Positions 25,692 through 34,664 of a stretch of 64,000 nt of DNA are shown one piece after another. A program made the position numbers and the translations under genes. A model generated the notes under the pieces. The model saw only the letters and a list, made by a program, of their open reading frames with translations, ran no database searches and was not told where the DNA came from. Source of the stretch: Lusitaniella coriacea LEGE 07157 (GTDB lineage Bacteria; Cyanobacteriota; Cyanobacteriia; Cyanobacteriales; Spirulinaceae); NCBI RefSeq assembly GCF_015207425.1, contig NZ_JADEWZ010000026.1, positions 1-64,000 on the forward strand, in the 5' to 3' direction. Position 1 is the stretch's first letter, and every line of letters begins with the position of its first letter.

Positions 25692-27092
25692 TCAAATCCA
25701 ACTGCGAAACCACATCCGAAGTTTGTAGCTGTCGGGAGTGAGGGGAAGACCGATATAGAGGGGCAACCAGAAGAAGAAGGCTGCGCTAATACATAATAGG
25801 ATTGCCAAACCAATTTGTCGATCGCGCGCCTGGGGACTATTCAACCAAGAATCCACAAACCACGCGATCGCGTATCCAGAAAAAACTGAAGCTGCCATAT
25901 AATGATAAAGGAAGGTGCAGCGCGTGACCTTCAGCCACGGAAGCAAGTTTGCGCAGTAATTCAACAACAGATAAAGACCCAACCAACTCGAAGCAGTAAA
26001 ATTCTCTCTCCACAGTTGTTTTCCCCACAATCGCTGCACGAGTAAGAGGAAAAATAGCAAAATTGCTGCGGTAGAAAACCACCACAGGAAGGGATTTCCC
26101 ATTGCGTGAACGTCGTAAACAATCTTGACTGCTTCTCTGGGTAAAGGAGGAAGGGAAGGAACGGGTTCTTGCAGGTTTCTTGCGGTTTGGTAAAAATAAG
26201 CAACGGGACGAATCATCAACAGCCAACTGTACCAAGGGGAACAGTAGGGATGGACGTTGGTTCCGCTTCCAACGGTTTGGTGGAAGGAGAAAATTCGCTG
26301 TTGCATTTCCCAGAATCCCGGTTTGGGGTTCATTATCAGATGAGGAATCCAACTCACGCCGTAGGTAAGGGCAGGAATGATGCCCAAGTAACCCATAATG
26401 TGGAAAAGATTGAGTTGTGTCAGGTTTTGTAGGGGCGTTGAAGGGGAACGCACAGGAGAATTGTGTCGAGGAACGAACCAAGCAACGCACCACACCAGAT
26501 AGATTCCCAGCAAAAATCCCAACCCATTCCATTTAATCGCAGCCGATGCGCCGAAAAAGAGTCCGGAAAGTATCAAGTTTTTGCGGCGATTTTGTTGTTG
26601 GCGGAGTGCAATCAAGACGTATAACTGCCCTAGCAAGCCAAAGAGGATGAGGTAAATGTTGTTGAGGGCGAAACGGGATTCAACGAGAAATAACCCGTCC
26701 AGGGCGGCGAAAAGGGCAGCAATTGCACCAAAACTACGGCGGTTGGTTAAATGGTACGCGATCGCGCCCACAACAATTGGAATAAACGACCCGGTTAGCG
26801 CATTCAACCATCGGTAACTCAAGGGAGTGCGCAGCGAACCCAACAACCCATTCATCGTGTCCTGTCCGATTGGGAAATGGGAACCCAGCCAAATGCTAAT
26901 TGTAATCAAATACTGACTTAAGGGTGGATGGGCGTTATAAACGGGTTTTCCCAAAAGGTAGCGATTGGCGAAAACGGGGTAGTAAACCTCGTCAAACACT
27001 AAGGTATTGAAACGATCTAGGTGCCAAAAGCGCAAAACCAACGAAAACACAAAAATAATCGCTAAAGCAACCTTAAACCAGGATTTAGTCAT
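25692..27092 (-). CDS. PMT/ArnT-type glycosyltransferase (polyprenyl-phosphate sugar dependent)
   Basis: This 466-residue integral membrane enzyme probably transfers a sugar from a lipid-phosphate carrier. The catalytic Asp-Glu pair is present as FDEVYY (Asp34-Glu35), followed by NAHPPLSQYL typical of the PMT (GT39) family. The chain has ten or more hydrophobic helices and a PMT_C-like end (CTFLYHYMAASVFSGYAIAW). I take the ATG at 27092. An ATG at 27122 is also possible. Its promoter region overlaps that of the divergent thrC. Confidence 0.85.
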   Translation of the reverse strand: MTKSWFKVALAIIFVFSLVLRFWHLDRFNTLVFDEVYYPVFANRYLLGKPVYNAHPPLSQYLITISIWLGSHFPIGQDTMNGLLGSLRTPLSYRWLNALTGSFIPIVVGAIAYHLTNRRSFGAIAALFAALDGLFLVESRFALNNIYLILFGLLGQLYVLIALRQQQNRRKNLILSGLFFGASAAIKWNGLGFLLGIYLVWCVAWFVPRHNSPVRSPSTPLQNLTQLNLFHIMGYLGIIPALTYGVSWIPHLIMNPKPGFWEMQQRIFSFHQTVGSGTNVHPYCSPWYSWLLMIRPVAYFYQTARNLQEPVPSLPPLPREAVKIVYDVHAMGNPFLWWFSTAAILLFFLLLVQRLWGKQLWRENFTASSWLGLYLLLNYCANLLPWLKVTRCTFLYHYMAASVFSGYAIAWFVDSWLNSPQARDRQIGLAILLCISAAFFFWLPLYIGLPLTPDSYKLRMWFRSWI

Positions 27093-27238
27093 GGAAATTT
27101 GATTGGGAGGGTCGATTTGCATCCTACATTCAATCGTTAGATTTGAATCCCGACAAAAAAAGTCGGGATTGATTGACGGAATTTTATGCCCTGTGATACC
27201 ATCAGGCGACTGTCGAGGAAATTGGAGAAAACCAGCAG

Positions 27239-28543
27239 ATGACCCAGGCGATTGCAACCGAAAAAACCCCCACTAAACCAACCTTCAGCAAACTCGTTTC
27301 AAAAGACGGCGGTATTGAATACGAAGCCAAAGCCCTCTACGTTTGCGAAGAAACCTTTTCTCCTTTGGAAGTGGCTTACGATTACGATGTCATTCGCGCT
27401 CAAGTCAGCCGGGAAAGCATTGAAGCGGGTCCCAATTCAATTTGGCGCTATCGTCCGTTCCTCCCTGTCGCCACCGATAACGTGATTGATGTCGGTACTG
27501 GAATGACTCCTCTGGTGAAATCCCAACGCCTCGCTCGCCGCCTGGGTCTAAAAAATCTCTACATCAAAAACGACGCGGTGAATATGCCAACCCTGAGTTT
27601 TAAGGATAGAGTGGTATCCGTCGCCCTCAGCAGAGCGAGAGAATTAGGGTTTACAACCGTTTCCTGTGCGAGTACAGGCAACCTAGCCAATTCTACCGCC
27701 GCGATCGCGGCACACGCCGGATTGGACTGTTGCGTTTTCATCCCCTCAGACCTCGAAGCCGGAAAAGTTTTAGGAACGCTAATCTACAATCCCACCGTCA
27801 TGGCGGTTAAAGGTAACTACGACCAAGTGAACCGCCTCTGTTCTGAAGTTGCCAATTCCTACGGTTGGGGTTTCGTGAACATCAACCTGCGTCCCTACTA
27901 TTCCGAAGGTTCCAAAACCCTCGGTTTTGAAGTCGCCGAACAACTCGGTTGGAAATTACCCGACCACATCGTCGCACCTATCGCCTCTGGTTCCCTCTAC
28001 ACCAAGATTTATAAAGGCTTCCAAGAATTCATTAAAGTCGGACTTGTGGAAGATAAACCCGTGCGCTTCAGTGGCGCGCAAGCGGAAGGCTGTTCTCCCG
28101 TTGCTCAAGCGTTTAAAGCCGGACGAGATTTCATTACCCCCGTCAAACCCAACACCATTGCAAAATCCATCGCCATCGGCAACCCCGCAGATGGAATGTA
28201 TGCGGTGGAACAGGCACAAAAAACCGGTGGAACCATTGAATCCGCAACCGATGCAGAAATCGTCGAAGGGATCAAACTCCTCGCGGAAACCGAAGGAATC
28301 TTCACCGAAACCGCCGGGGGAACCACGATTGCCGTCCTCAAAAAATTGGTTGAAGCCGGAAAAATCGACCCCGATGAAACCACCGTCGTTTACATCACTG
28401 GAAACGGATTAAAAACCCAGGAAGCCGTTCAAGGTTGTATCGGCGAACCCCTAACCATTGATGCCAAACTCGACAGCTTCGAGCGGGCGTGGGAACGGGC
28501 GCAAACCTTAGAACGCTTGGATTGGCAGCCTGTTTTAGTTTAA
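27239..28543 (+). CDS. thrC: Threonine synthase
   Basis: This 434-residue PLP enzyme makes threonine from O-phosphohomoserine in the aspartate pathway. The PLP lysine is Lys122 in LSFKDRVV. The phosphate-binding region [12 protein letters not shown] and the [11 protein letters not shown] segment are typical, as is the threonine synthase opening with [16 protein letters not shown]. The length matches the family. A ThiS/MoaD-like carrier gene follows 164 bp downstream on the same strand. Confidence 0.95.
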   Translation: MTQAIATEKTPTKPTFSKLVSKDGGIEYEAKALYVCEETFSPLEVAYDYDVIRAQVSRESIEAGPNSIWRYRPFLPVATDNVIDVGTGMTPLVKSQRLARRLGLKNLYIKNDAVNMPTLSFKDRVVSVALSRARELGFTTVSCASTGNLANSTAAIAAHAGLDCCVFIPSDLEAGKVLGTLIYNPTVMAVKGNYDQVNRLCSEVANSYGWGFVNINLRPYYSEGSKTLGFEVAEQLGWKLPDHIVAPIASGSLYTKIYKGFQEFIKVGLVEDKPVRFSGAQAEGCSPVAQAFKAGRDFITPVKPNTIAKSIAIGNPADGMYAVEQAQKTGGTIESATDAEIVEGIKLLAETEGIFTETAGGTTIAVLKKLVEAGKIDPDETTVVYITGNGLKTQEAVQGCIGEPLTIDAKLDSFERAWERAQTLERLDWQPVLV

Positions 28544-28567
28544 ATTTTCAAAGCTATCGATATATTT

Positions 28568-28631
28568 GGTGGGTTACGGCGAATAATCGCGCAGACGGAA
28601 AGAGATTGCTCGAATTGCTGCCTAACCCACC
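28568..28631. repeat. Inverted repeat GGTGGGTTA / TAACCCACC
   Basis: GGTGGGTTA at 28568-28576 and its exact inverse TAACCCACC at 28623-28631 flank 46 bp in the spacer between thrC and the carrier gene. Arms of this sequence are common in intergenic DNA of cyanobacteria, often followed by CTACGC as here. A related pair lies at 4025-4082. Confidence 0.6.
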
Positions 28632-28707
28632 CTACGCAATAACTGACAATACTGACCCACTTTTTCCCATAACCTTTAACGAATTACGAGCAATCGACAA
28701 TCAATCC

Positions 28708-28983
28708 ATGAGCGTAAAAGTATTAGTTCCAACCGCACTGCAAAAATTCACCAACAACCAAGCAGTCATCGAAGTTTCCGGTAGCAATATCACTGAATTA
28801 CTCGATTCCCTCGAATCGAACTGTCCGGGGATTAAATCTCGACTGTGCGATGAATCGGGAAAACCTCGACGCTTTTTAAACCTGTATGTCAACAGCGAGG
28901 ATATTCGCTTCTTGGAAGGAACTGAAACGGCGTTGAAGGATGGGGATGAGGTGAGTATTGTTCCTGCTGTTGCAGGAGGGTGA
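28708..28983 (+). CDS. ThiS/MoaD-family sulphur carrier protein
   Basis: This is a 91-residue beta-grasp protein ending [10 protein letters not shown]. The terminal Gly-Gly is what E1-like enzymes adenylate and thiocarboxylate. The motif [18 protein letters not shown] and the helix region [15 protein letters not shown] fit MoaD/ThiS. I start at the ATG at 28708, because the upstream codons run through the thrC end and a repeat. In many bacteria such a carrier beside thrC resembles the CysO type that serves cysteine synthesis. A JAMM peptidase at 13942-14415 could be its processing enzyme. Confidence 0.87.
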   Translation: MSVKVLVPTALQKFTNNQAVIEVSGSNITELLDSLESNCPGIKSRLCDESGKPRRFLNLYVNSEDIRFLEGTETALKDGDEVSIVPAVAGG

Positions 28984-29022
28984 TGTTTTGATGACGCGGG
29001 GAGGCGGAGACGCGGCGACATG
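28984..29022. repeat. Short GGAGACGCGG-type tandem repeat
   Basis: The sequence carries imperfect GACGCGG/GGAGACGCGG units directly after the carrier gene stop. Related units occur at 52020-52046 and, inverted and longer, at 57301-57360. It is a dispersed low-complexity repeat of non-coding spacers. Confidence 0.5.
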
Positions 29023-29120
29023 GTGAAAGATTAACAACTTCTCTACAAAACTCTGCGATACTTTACACTCCGCTTGTTTGTGCTAGTCCCTCTATTGCCT
29101 ATTCCCCCTTTCTTTTTTGC

Positions 29121-29720
29121 TCAAAAAGGTAAAGTGAAACAATACTGTTTTAGGGGGGCTTTCTGCGATTGCCGAAACCAGAGGCAAATTGTGGGTTGTT
29201 GGGGAAATACGAGTTCAATCTCGCGGTTTCCTTTGGGTAAATCTTGGAAAGATCGCGCGTTTAAAAATTGTAGCGGGTAGGGAAAGAAGCGAATCAATAA
29301 TCTTCGTTGAGGCTCGAACATCTCCAGACAAGATTTTTCGTAGCGAACGACGGTACAAACCCAATCACCTAGAGATTTTACACTGAGAAATTCACAAAAC
29401 GCGATCGCGTCGTGCCAATGCTTCTTCGTTCCTTGGGGAATATAAGCGTCAGCGTAATCCAAAAATAAACGCCCAAACCGTTTGCCCAAAACATTTTGCG
29501 TCAATGGGAGCAATTTGCGAACCTCTCCCAATCGTTTGTATTGCAGGGAACTGGCAAAAAGATTCACCTGCTGCTCGGATAACTGCGCGAGTTGCGAAAT
29601 TTCCTCATCGTTCAGCCCCATCTCTCGCCCTGCTAGAGCGGGATTAGTGAAAAAGTCCTCTCGAAGTGCGCGATCGGTGTAAAGTTGTGCTAAGGCGCTC
29701 TGAACGGCTTCTAATCCCAT
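29121..29720 (-). CDS. Probable partner protein of the MNIO enzyme
   Basis: The 199-residue protein starts MGLEAVQSALAQLYTDRALR. Its first 80 residues (EDFFTNPALAGREMGLNDEE, LAQLSEQQVNLFA, LGEVRKLLPLT) resemble the small helical partner domains encoded next to DUF692 enzymes (SCO6045-like). The rest includes WVCTVVRYEKSCLEMFEPQ and is not recognised. Its ATG overlaps the stop of the DUF692 gene by 10 bp, so translation is probably coupled. The role would be substrate delivery or assembly. The assignment rests mostly on context. Confidence 0.65.
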   Translation of the reverse strand: MGLEAVQSALAQLYTDRALREDFFTNPALAGREMGLNDEEISQLAQLSEQQVNLFASSLQYKRLGEVRKLLPLTQNVLGKRFGRLFLDYADAYIPQGTKKHWHDAIAFCEFLSVKSLGDWVCTVVRYEKSCLEMFEPQRRLLIRFFPYPLQFLNARSFQDLPKGNREIELVFPQQPTICLWFRQSQKAPLKQYCFTLPF

Positions 29721-30544
29721 TTTTGATACTGCCTCCCCAAGGCTCGCGCCCGTTCCAATTCCGTCGCCAATTCCTCAAAGGGCGGCAAATTCTCATCCCG
29801 CTCCAATACAATACCTTTAAGGCACGCTTGCGCGACAACCTTCTCCATCAACTGCCAAACCTCTGGAAATGTAGCGTGGGAATGGCTGTCAATCAACACC
29901 CCATCCTGCCAGTATCCCCCCGCAAAGTGCAATTGAACGACTCGTTCGAGGGGAAATTCCGATAAAAACCCTTCCACATCGTAATTGTGATTGACCCCGT
30001 TTGTATATAAATTGGTCACATCCAGCAATAACCCGCAATCCGAGCGTTCTGCAATCTCTGCGATAAATTGCGCCTCGCTCATTTCCGCGCCGGGAACTGT
30101 CACCAAATAAGCAATATTTTCTAACAATAACGGACAATCGATCGCGCGACGCACGCGGTCGATATTGCGACACACCACATTAACTGCCTCGCGGGTGTAA
30201 GGTAGAGGGGACAAATGTCCGATATCAATTCCCCCTGCTTGCGTAAAACATAAATGCTCGCTCCACCAAAGCGGATTAATGCGACGAATCAACGCGGCAA
30301 ATTTCCCCAAATAATCGGAGTCTACCCCTTGAGCGCTGCCAATGGATAAATTAATTCCGTGGGGAATCAAAGGGAAGTGCGCCGCAAGCAAGTCTAATTC
30401 TCGTTCTTTCCTGTCGGTTACATCCAAATAGCGTTCGGCAATAATTTCCAGAAAATCCACGCGATTGCGCTGTAAAAAAATCTCGCTTCGCAACGGTTCG
30501 CGAAACCCAATACCCACGCCTAATGGAGAAAGTTCTGAAAACAT
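29711..30544 (-). CDS. DUF692 family multinuclear non-haem iron oxidase (MNIO)
   Basis: This 277-residue TIM-barrel enzyme is of the MbnB/TglH/ChrH family, whose members oxidise cysteines or other residues of ribosomal peptides using two or three irons. Candidate ligands are all present: His62 (LIPHGINLSIG), Glu96-His97 (WWSEHLCF), Glu142-Asn143 (LLLENIAYL), Asp175 (LLLDVTNLY), His206 (VQLHFAGGY), Asp219/His221/His223 (DSHSHATF) and Glu248 (VLERDEN). The partner gene overlaps downstream. No Cys-rich precursor peptide is apparent on either side, which is unusual for the family. Confidence 0.88.
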   Translation of the reverse strand: MFSELSPLGVGIGFREPLRSEIFLQRNRVDFLEIIAERYLDVTDRKERELDLLAAHFPLIPHGINLSIGSAQGVDSDYLGKFAALIRRINPLWWSEHLCFTQAGGIDIGHLSPLPYTREAVNVVCRNIDRVRRAIDCPLLLENIAYLVTVPGAEMSEAQFIAEIAERSDCGLLLDVTNLYTNGVNHNYDVEGFLSEFPLERVVQLHFAGGYWQDGVLIDSHSHATFPEVWQLMEKVVAQACLKGIVLERDENLPPFEELATELERARALGRQYQKWD

Positions 30545-30595
30545 ATTCTCGCGCGATCGCTAACCCTATTTAAATTTTAAAGGAAACAATCAAAT

Positions 30596-31378
30596 ATGCA
30601 AGAAACCGTTTTAATTACCGGAGCATCAAGCGGGATTGGACGCGAACTCGCCAAAGTCTTTGGAAAAAAACAGTACAACTTAGTCCTTGTCTCCAGGAAC
30701 GAAGCAAAACTGAATTCCCTTAAAACCGAACTTGAAACGCAAGAAAATATCCAGGTTATTGTTATTGCGAAAGACTTATCAAAATCCAATACAGCGACAG
30801 AAATTTTTGAGAAATTAACAAAAAAAAATATTATTATTGATATCTTGATTAATAATGCTGGATTCGGAGAATACGGACTCTTTACTGATACAAATTGGCA
30901 AAAGGAAGAGCAAATGATTTGGGTGAATATACTCGCACTCACCCATCTAACCAAACTTTTTCTACCGGGAATGATCGCGCGAAAAACAGGAAAAATTCTC
31001 AATCTTGCCTCAACTGCGGCATTTCAACCAGGACCTTTGATGGCAGTTTATTATGCAACAAAAGCTTACGTTCTCTCCTTTTCCTGTGCGATTGCCAACG
31101 AATTAGAAAATACAGGAGTCACCGTAACAGTGCTTTGTCCGGGACCCACTGCTTCAGAATTCCAAGCGATTTCAGGGATGGGACAGTCAAAAATAATTCA
31201 AGGAAAAAAACTGCCCACCTCAGCAGATGTCGCACAATTTGGCTACGATGTTTTACAGCACGGAAGAACAGTTGCCATTCACGGATTCACCAATAAGCTG
31301 CTAACTTTTTTCGCTCAATTGATGCCGAGAAAACCTGTCACTCAATTTGTCCGTTTCTTGCAAGAACGCCCTGAGTAG
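30596..31378 (+). CDS. SDR family NAD(P)-dependent oxidoreductase
   Basis: The 260-residue classical short-chain dehydrogenase has the cofactor site VLITGASSGIGRELA, the NAG motif LINNAGFGEYG, and the active site Ser/Tyr/Lys (ASTAAF, YYATKAYV). It also has PGPTASEFQ after it. The C-terminal QFGYDVLQHGRTVAIHGFTN segment is typical of members annotated as oxidoreductases of unknown substrate. It is divergent from the MNIO gene across a short spacer. Confidence 0.88.
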   Translation: MQETVLITGASSGIGRELAKVFGKKQYNLVLVSRNEAKLNSLKTELETQENIQVIVIAKDLSKSNTATEIFEKLTKKNIIIDILINNAGFGEYGLFTDTNWQKEEQMIWVNILALTHLTKLFLPGMIARKTGKILNLASTAAFQPGPLMAVYYATKAYVLSFSCAIANELENTGVTVTVLCPGPTASEFQAISGMGQSKIIQGKKLPTSADVAQFGYDVLQHGRTVAIHGFTNKLLTFFAQLMPRKPVTQFVRFLQERPE

Positions 31379-31387
31379 AAACAATCA

Positions 31388-31798
31388 TTAGGGTGATGGG
31401 TTTCGGAAAAACGTGTCTTTGCTACTACTCAAGTCTAAAGGTGTATTTCTCGAAGATTGTTGTTCTGTTACAATCCTTCCCAACCCTTCCGAATTAACAT
31501 TGCCTAGGCGAATTCGCAATCTTGGTCCTGATTCACCTAAGCGAAGGATCATTCCGTCACAAACCGGCATTTGCCCTACCGATTTACCATCAACATAGGT
31601 TCCGTTTGCCCCTAAGTTGGTAAATTTCCAGTGGGAATCTACTTTGCGTAATTCTAAATGGTGGCGAGATACAACTGCACTATAGAGAATGACATTATTA
31701 TCACTCGCCCGCCCAACATGAACCGCAGACTCTGATTCAAACGTCCAGCTTTGAACCGGAGTAGACTGTCTAGGGTGAAGTAACGTAAGTGTAATCAC
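31388..31798 (-). CDS. FHA domain-containing protein
   Basis: This is a 136-residue phosphothreonine-binding protein. The FHA signature is visible as VHVGRASDNNVIL (Gly-Arg), SRHHLELRK (Ser-x-x-His) and LGANGTYVDG (Asn-Gly-Thr). The tail after residue 100 is Ser-rich and looks disordered. It probably reads Ser/Thr kinase signals. The partners are unknown. It converges on the SDR gene with only 9 bp between stops. Confidence 0.9.
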   Translation of the reverse strand: MITLTLLHPRQSTPVQSWTFESESAVHVGRASDNNVILYSAVVSRHHLELRKVDSHWKFTNLGANGTYVDGKSVGQMPVCDGMILRLGESGPRLRIRLGNVNSEGLGRIVTEQQSSRNTPLDLSSSKDTFFRNPSP

Positions 31799-32099
31799 TG
31801 AAGTTACATAAAGGGTTTTCTCTGAGGATTAAAAACTCCCTCAAAACGGTTCAAACCGCAGTAGGGATTCTAACACATACAAGGGATTGAAATTTTGAGC
31901 TTGAATGAGGAACTGCCATCTAAAAAAAAAGCATTTCTAAAGGTGCGCGCTCCTCGTACATAACAGTCTAATCGACAATTGGGCGAGTTTCCCAATAACT
32001 TACCGATTTTTGCGCCATTTTAATAGAGGAGCGATCGCGCCCATAGCCCTTGAGTGTAATACTGAGAGGGATAATACCGAATCGAACTGCAATAAACCC
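31799..32099. other. Intergenic spacer, no gene seen
   Basis: These 301 bp separate hemL from the FHA gene, both on the minus strand. There is one HIP1 site near 32032 and a short A-run near 31923. I see no RNA gene or convincing terminator hairpin. Confidence 0.45.
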
Positions 32100-33404
32100 C
32101 TACGACAAACTTTTCATCACCTCGCGTGCGGCGGCTAAAGTCTTGTCAATGTCCTCATCCGTATGAGCCAAAGAAGTAAATCCCGCTTCAAACTGAGACG
32201 GTGCTAAATAAACTCCCCTCTCCAACATTCCACGATGGAAGCGAGCAAACTTCGCCGAATCCGACTTTTTCGCATCGTCGTAACTGCGCACGGGCCCTTC
32301 CGTAAAGAACAACCCAAACATTGCGCTGAGTTGACCGCCACAAGCCGCATGACCCGTTTCCTTCGCAACTTGCACCATCCCTTCCGCCAACTTCTTGGTG
32401 ATGCGGTCGAGTTGTTCGTAAGTTCCAGATTTTTGCAGCAGTTCCAGGGTTTTAATCCCAGCCGTCATCGCCAAGGGATTGCCAGAGAGGGTTCCCGCTT
32501 GATACATTGGGCCCGCAGGAGCCACCATTGACATGATATCTTTCCGACCGCCATACGCGCCCACCGGTAGTCCGCCACCAATCACTTTCCCCAAGGTGGT
32601 CAAATCCGGGGTTACGCCAAATTTTTCCTGTGCGCCGCCGTAGGAGATGCGAAATCCCGTCATCACCTCATCAAACACCAACAGCGCGCCATTTTCCTGG
32701 GTTAGCACGCGCAATCCTTCCAAAAATCCAGCATCGGGAGTGATGAACCCAGAATTGCCCACAACGGGTTCTAGAATCACCCCAGCAATTTGGTCGGGAT
32801 GCTCGGCAAATAGGGCTTTAACGGCTTCTAGGTCGTTGTAGGGTACGGTTAGAGTATCGCTCGTGGTTGTTTTGGGAACGCCGGGAGAATCGGGCAATCC
32901 CAGGGTTGCGACCCCAGAACCCGCTTTCACCAAGAACATATCCGCGTGACCGTGGTAACAACCTTCAAATTTAACGATTTTATCTCTACCGGTAAAGGCG
33001 CGCATCAGGCGCAGCACCGACATACAGGCTTCCGTTCCGGAGTTAACGAAACGCACCATTTCAATACTGGGAACCGCATCGATAACCATTTCTGCCAGAA
33101 CATTTTCCAGGGCAGAAGGCGCGCCAAAACTGGTTCCTTTCTCCAATGCGTCGTGGAGTGCGGCGATGACATCGGGATGGGCGTGTCCGCAAATAGCGGG
33201 TCCCCAGGTTCCCACGTAATCGATGTACTGGTTGCCATCGACATCCCAGATATACGCGCCTTTCACGCGGTCGAAAACAATGGGATTGCCGCCAACAGAT
33301 TTAAAGGCTCGCACGGGAGAACTGACTCCTCCCGGCATGAATTTCTGAGCTGCTGCAAAAATTTCTTCTGATTTGTTTGTTGTCAAAGAAGTTTGAGTTA
33401 CCAA
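32100..33404 (-). CDS. hemL: Glutamate-1-semialdehyde 2,1-aminomutase
   Basis: This 434-residue PLP enzyme makes 5-aminolevulinate for haem, chlorophyll and bilins. The PLP Lys is Lys273 in [14 protein letters not shown]. Asp245 in [12 protein letters not shown] contacts the cofactor nitrogen. [15 protein letters not shown], the cofactor phosphate loop, and [16 protein letters not shown] are typical of the family. The first codons [16 protein letters not shown] match cyanobacterial HemL. It is a single gene here. Confidence 0.96.
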   Translation of the reverse strand: MVTQTSLTTNKSEEIFAAAQKFMPGGVSSPVRAFKSVGGNPIVFDRVKGAYIWDVDGNQYIDYVGTWGPAICGHAHPDVIAALHDALEKGTSFGAPSALENVLAEMVIDAVPSIEMVRFVNSGTEACMSVLRLMRAFTGRDKIVKFEGCYHGHADMFLVKAGSGVATLGLPDSPGVPKTTTSDTLTVPYNDLEAVKALFAEHPDQIAGVILEPVVGNSGFITPDAGFLEGLRVLTQENGALLVFDEVMTGFRISYGGAQEKFGVTPDLTTLGKVIGGGLPVGAYGGRKDIMSMVAPAGPMYQAGTLSGNPLAMTAGIKTLELLQKSGTYEQLDRITKKLAEGMVQVAKETGHAACGGQLSAMFGLFFTEGPVRSYDDAKKSDSAKFARFHRGMLERGVYLAPSQFEAGFTSLAHTDEDIDKTLAAAREVMKSLS

Positions 33405-33641
33405 AACGCTCTCCTTAAGCCAAAATGCTGAATGTTTATAGACTTATCACTGTATCGGAAATTCAGGACAAGTAGGAATTGTAAGACAGGCTGCCCATAA
33501 AATATCCTACTCCCGCGATCGCGCATCTAATTGTGTAGAAAAAATTAAAGGAAGAGGGAAACCCAATTTCGCGTTTTGTGCAACTCGACTCTCTCAGCTC
33601 TGGCAAAATGTTAAGAGCAAATCATCGCGCTTCATTAATCC

Positions 33642-34661
33642 ATGAACTTACCTGCATCCAGTCGATTTCAATTCGCGCCCGATTTAGAAATTTGTCGCCT
33701 GCTCAATGGAATGTGGCAAGTGAGCGGCGCGCACGGACGCATCAACCCGAAACAGGCAATCCAAAGTATGTTTGCCTACACGGAAGCCGGATTTACCACC
33801 TGGGATTTAGCCGACCATTACGGTCCTGCGGAGGATTTTATCGGAGAGTTTCGCCGCCAATGGGCTGCAAAGCACGGAAAAGAAGCCCTCTCTACCATTC
33901 AGGCATTCACTAAATGGGTTCCCCGTCCCAGCGTGATGACCCGGCAACTGGTCGAAAAAAATATCGACATCTCTCTACAGAGAATGGACGTGGAGTGTTT
34001 AGACCTGTTGCAATTTCACTGGTGGGAGTATCGAGATAACAATTATCTCGACGCACTGCGCCACTTATCAGAACTGCAAAAGGCCGGTAAAATCAAGCAT
34101 CTCGCCCTCACCAATTTCGATACGGAACATCTCAAAATCATTACCGAGGCGGGAATTAAAATTGTTTCCAATCAAGTCCAATTTTCCCTCATCGACCGCC
34201 GTCCGTTAGAAAATATGGCGAAGTTTTGCCAAGACCATCAAATTCACCTGTTGGCTTACGGAACCTTAGCGGGGGGATTGTTGAGCGAGAAATATTTGGG
34301 ACAATCGGAACCGAGTGCCTGGAGCCTGACGACAGCAAGTTTGAAAAAATATAAGAATATGGTCAATGCTTGGGGCGGTTGGACGCTGTTGCAGCAATTA
34401 CTCTCCCAACTCAAGCAAATTGCCGATAAGCACGGTGTTAGCGTTGCCAATGTTGCGGTGCGTTACGTTCTCGAACAGCCTGCGGTGGCGGGAGCGATTG
34501 TGGGAGCGCGTTTGGGCGTATCGGAACACTGCCAAGATAATGCCAACGTTTTTCGATTTCAACTCGATGAAGCGGACTACCAACAGCTAGAATCGACGTT
34601 CTCTGAGGCGCAGAATTTGTTTGAAATTATTGGGGATTGCGGGGACGAATATCGGCGTTAA
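33642..34661 (+). CDS. Aldo/keto reductase
   Basis: This 339-residue TIM-barrel oxidoreductase is NADP-linked by family. The usual Asp-Tyr pair shows as WDLADHYGPAEDFIG. The Lys region is near FTKWVPRPSVM, and there is a conserved LDLLQFHWWEYRDN stretch. The C-terminus IVGARLGVSEHCQDN matches cofactor binding. The substrate is not deducible. It ends four bp before the stop of the convergent prmC. Confidence 0.87.
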   Translation: MNLPASSRFQFAPDLEICRLLNGMWQVSGAHGRINPKQAIQSMFAYTEAGFTTWDLADHYGPAEDFIGEFRRQWAAKHGKEALSTIQAFTKWVPRPSVMTRQLVEKNIDISLQRMDVECLDLLQFHWWEYRDNNYLDALRHLSELQKAGKIKHLALTNFDTEHLKIITEAGIKIVSNQVQFSLIDRRPLENMAKFCQDHQIHLLAYGTLAGGLLSEKYLGQSEPSAWSLTTASLKKYKNMVNAWGGWTLLQQLLSQLKQIADKHGVSVANVAVRYVLEQPAVAGAIVGARLGVSEHCQDNANVFRFQLDEADYQQLESTFSEAQNLFEIIGDCGDEYRR

Positions 34662-34664
34662 TGG

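Noticed and set aside
25837-26532. 231-codon minus-strand frame in the PMT gene
   Set aside because: It overlaps the PMT gene on the same strand in another frame and lacks membrane helices or motifs.
30577-31002. 141-codon minus-strand frame opposite the SDR gene
   Set aside because: It is the antisense of a well-formed SDR dehydrogenase with intact cofactor and active-site motifs.
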